A DNA stretch of 6,277 bases from contig PWNY01000207.1 in the NCBI GenBank assembly GCA_003557805.1, positions 1-6,277 on the forward strand, written 5' to 3'. The notes under the pieces are model-generated. The model was not told the origin of the DNA and made no database searches. It worked only from the letters and a program-made list of their open reading frames with translations. The DNA comes from Bacteroidales bacterium (lineage in GTDB: Bacteria; Bacteroidota; Bacteroidia; Bacteroidales; UBA7960). Every line of letters starts with the position of its first letter. Position 1 is the stretch's first letter. A program made the position numbers and the translations under genes. This document shows positions 6,171 through 6,277 of the stretch, piece after piece.

Positions 6171-6178
6171 TATATTTG
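6171..6178 (+). promoter_or_regulatory. Putative -7 promoter element for the tRNA-Val gene
   Basis: TATATTTG matches the Bacteroidota -7 consensus TAnnTTTG exactly. It begins 9 bp after the carboxylase stop codon and ends 32 bp before the tRNA 5' end, which suits a short precursor leader. The -33 region overlaps the end of the upstream coding sequence and shows no clear TTTG, so the assignment rests on the -7 match and position. Confidence 0.5.
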
Positions 6179-6180
6179 CC

Positions 6181-6199
6181 TTCCCTCAGAAAAAGGGAA
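6181..6199 (+). terminator. Small hairpin after the carboxylase operon, weak terminator candidate
   Basis: TTCCCT (6181-6186) and AGGGAA (6194-6199) form a 6-bp stem with a 7-base loop, 19 bp after the operon's stop codon. It is followed by TAAACATTAAT, not a T-run, so it is at best a weak intrinsic terminator. It also overlaps the expected start of the tRNA transcript, so it might instead be a leader structure or chance. Confidence 0.25.
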
Positions 6200-6210
6200 T
6201 AAACATTAAT

Positions 6211-6277
6211 GGGGCGTTAGCTCAGTTGGTTCAGAGCGCATGCTTGACAGGCATGAGGTCGCTGGTTCGATTCCAGC
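6211..6277 (+). tRNA. tRNA-Val (anticodon GAC), 3' end beyond window
   Basis: The cloverleaf can be drawn directly: acceptor 5' strand GGGGCGT (6211-6217), TA, D-stem GCTC/GAGC (6220-6223 and 6234-6237), anticodon stem CATGC/GCATG (6239-6243 and 6251-6255) enclosing loop TTGACAG with anticodon GAC (6246-6248), a 5-base variable loop (6256-6260), and T-stem GCTGG/CCAGC (6261-6265 and 6273-6277) with loop TTCGATT. GAC reads GUC and GUU valine codons. The window ends at the last T-stem base, so the acceptor 3' strand, expected to be ACGCCCC, is not seen. It is on the same strand as the carboxylase operon, 49 bp after its stop, probably with its own promoter. Confidence 0.95.

Noticed and set aside
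1..6277. CRISPR arrays, insertion sequences, phage or toxin-antitoxin modules.
   Set aside because: No regularly spaced repeats, transposase-like frames or terminal inverted repeats are seen. All long frames are accounted for by the housekeeping and metabolic genes described.

Overview
The window looks like ordinary chromosomal DNA from a member of the Bacteroidota, probably an anaerobe or facultative anaerobe of the Bacteroidales/Marinilabiliales kind. The order-level guess is inference. Three things support the phylum. A DUF4783-type secreted protein, a family I know mainly from Bacteroidota, lies next to rlmH. None of the five complete genes has a Shine-Dalgarno sequence; their start codons follow A/T-rich leaders. 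Two good matches to the Bacteroidota -7 promoter element TAnnTTTG lie upstream of rlmH and of the tRNA gene.

Layout from left to right. Positions 1-357 (minus) hold the N-terminal part of a secreted DUF4783 protein that runs off the left edge. A divergent 217-bp spacer follows, with a promoter element inside an inverted repeat. Then comes rlmH (575-1048, plus), a 23S rRNA methyltransferase gene. It converges, with only 12 bp between stop codons, on a minus-strand gene (1061-2326) for a single-chain thioredoxin-thioredoxin reductase fusion. A 221-bp A/T-rich divergent spacer (2327-2547) separates that gene from a three-gene plus-strand operon (2548-6161): biotin carboxylase, biotin carboxyl carrier protein, and the carboxyltransferase beta subunit of an acyl-CoA (most likely propionyl-CoA) carboxylase. 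A tRNA-Val(GAC) gene starts at 6211 and is cut by the right edge before its acceptor 3' strand.

The carboxylase genes work as one enzyme. AccC-type biotin carboxylase uses ATP and bicarbonate to carboxylate biotin on the carrier protein, and the MmdA/PccB-type subunit passes the carboxyl group to an acyl-CoA, most likely forming methylmalonyl-CoA. The carrier's N-terminal region looks like the beta-barrel (BT-like) region of fused alpha subunits, so this is effectively an alpha subunit split in two.

I do not see an undescribed multi-gene system. The observation most worth following is in the thioredoxin fusion protein. It has an N-terminal thioredoxin domain with an ECPPC site, and its reductase domain lacks all three arginines that bind the NADPH 2'-phosphate in classical thioredoxin reductases. 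A second is a cysteine at the acyl-CoA-selectivity position of the carboxyltransferase.
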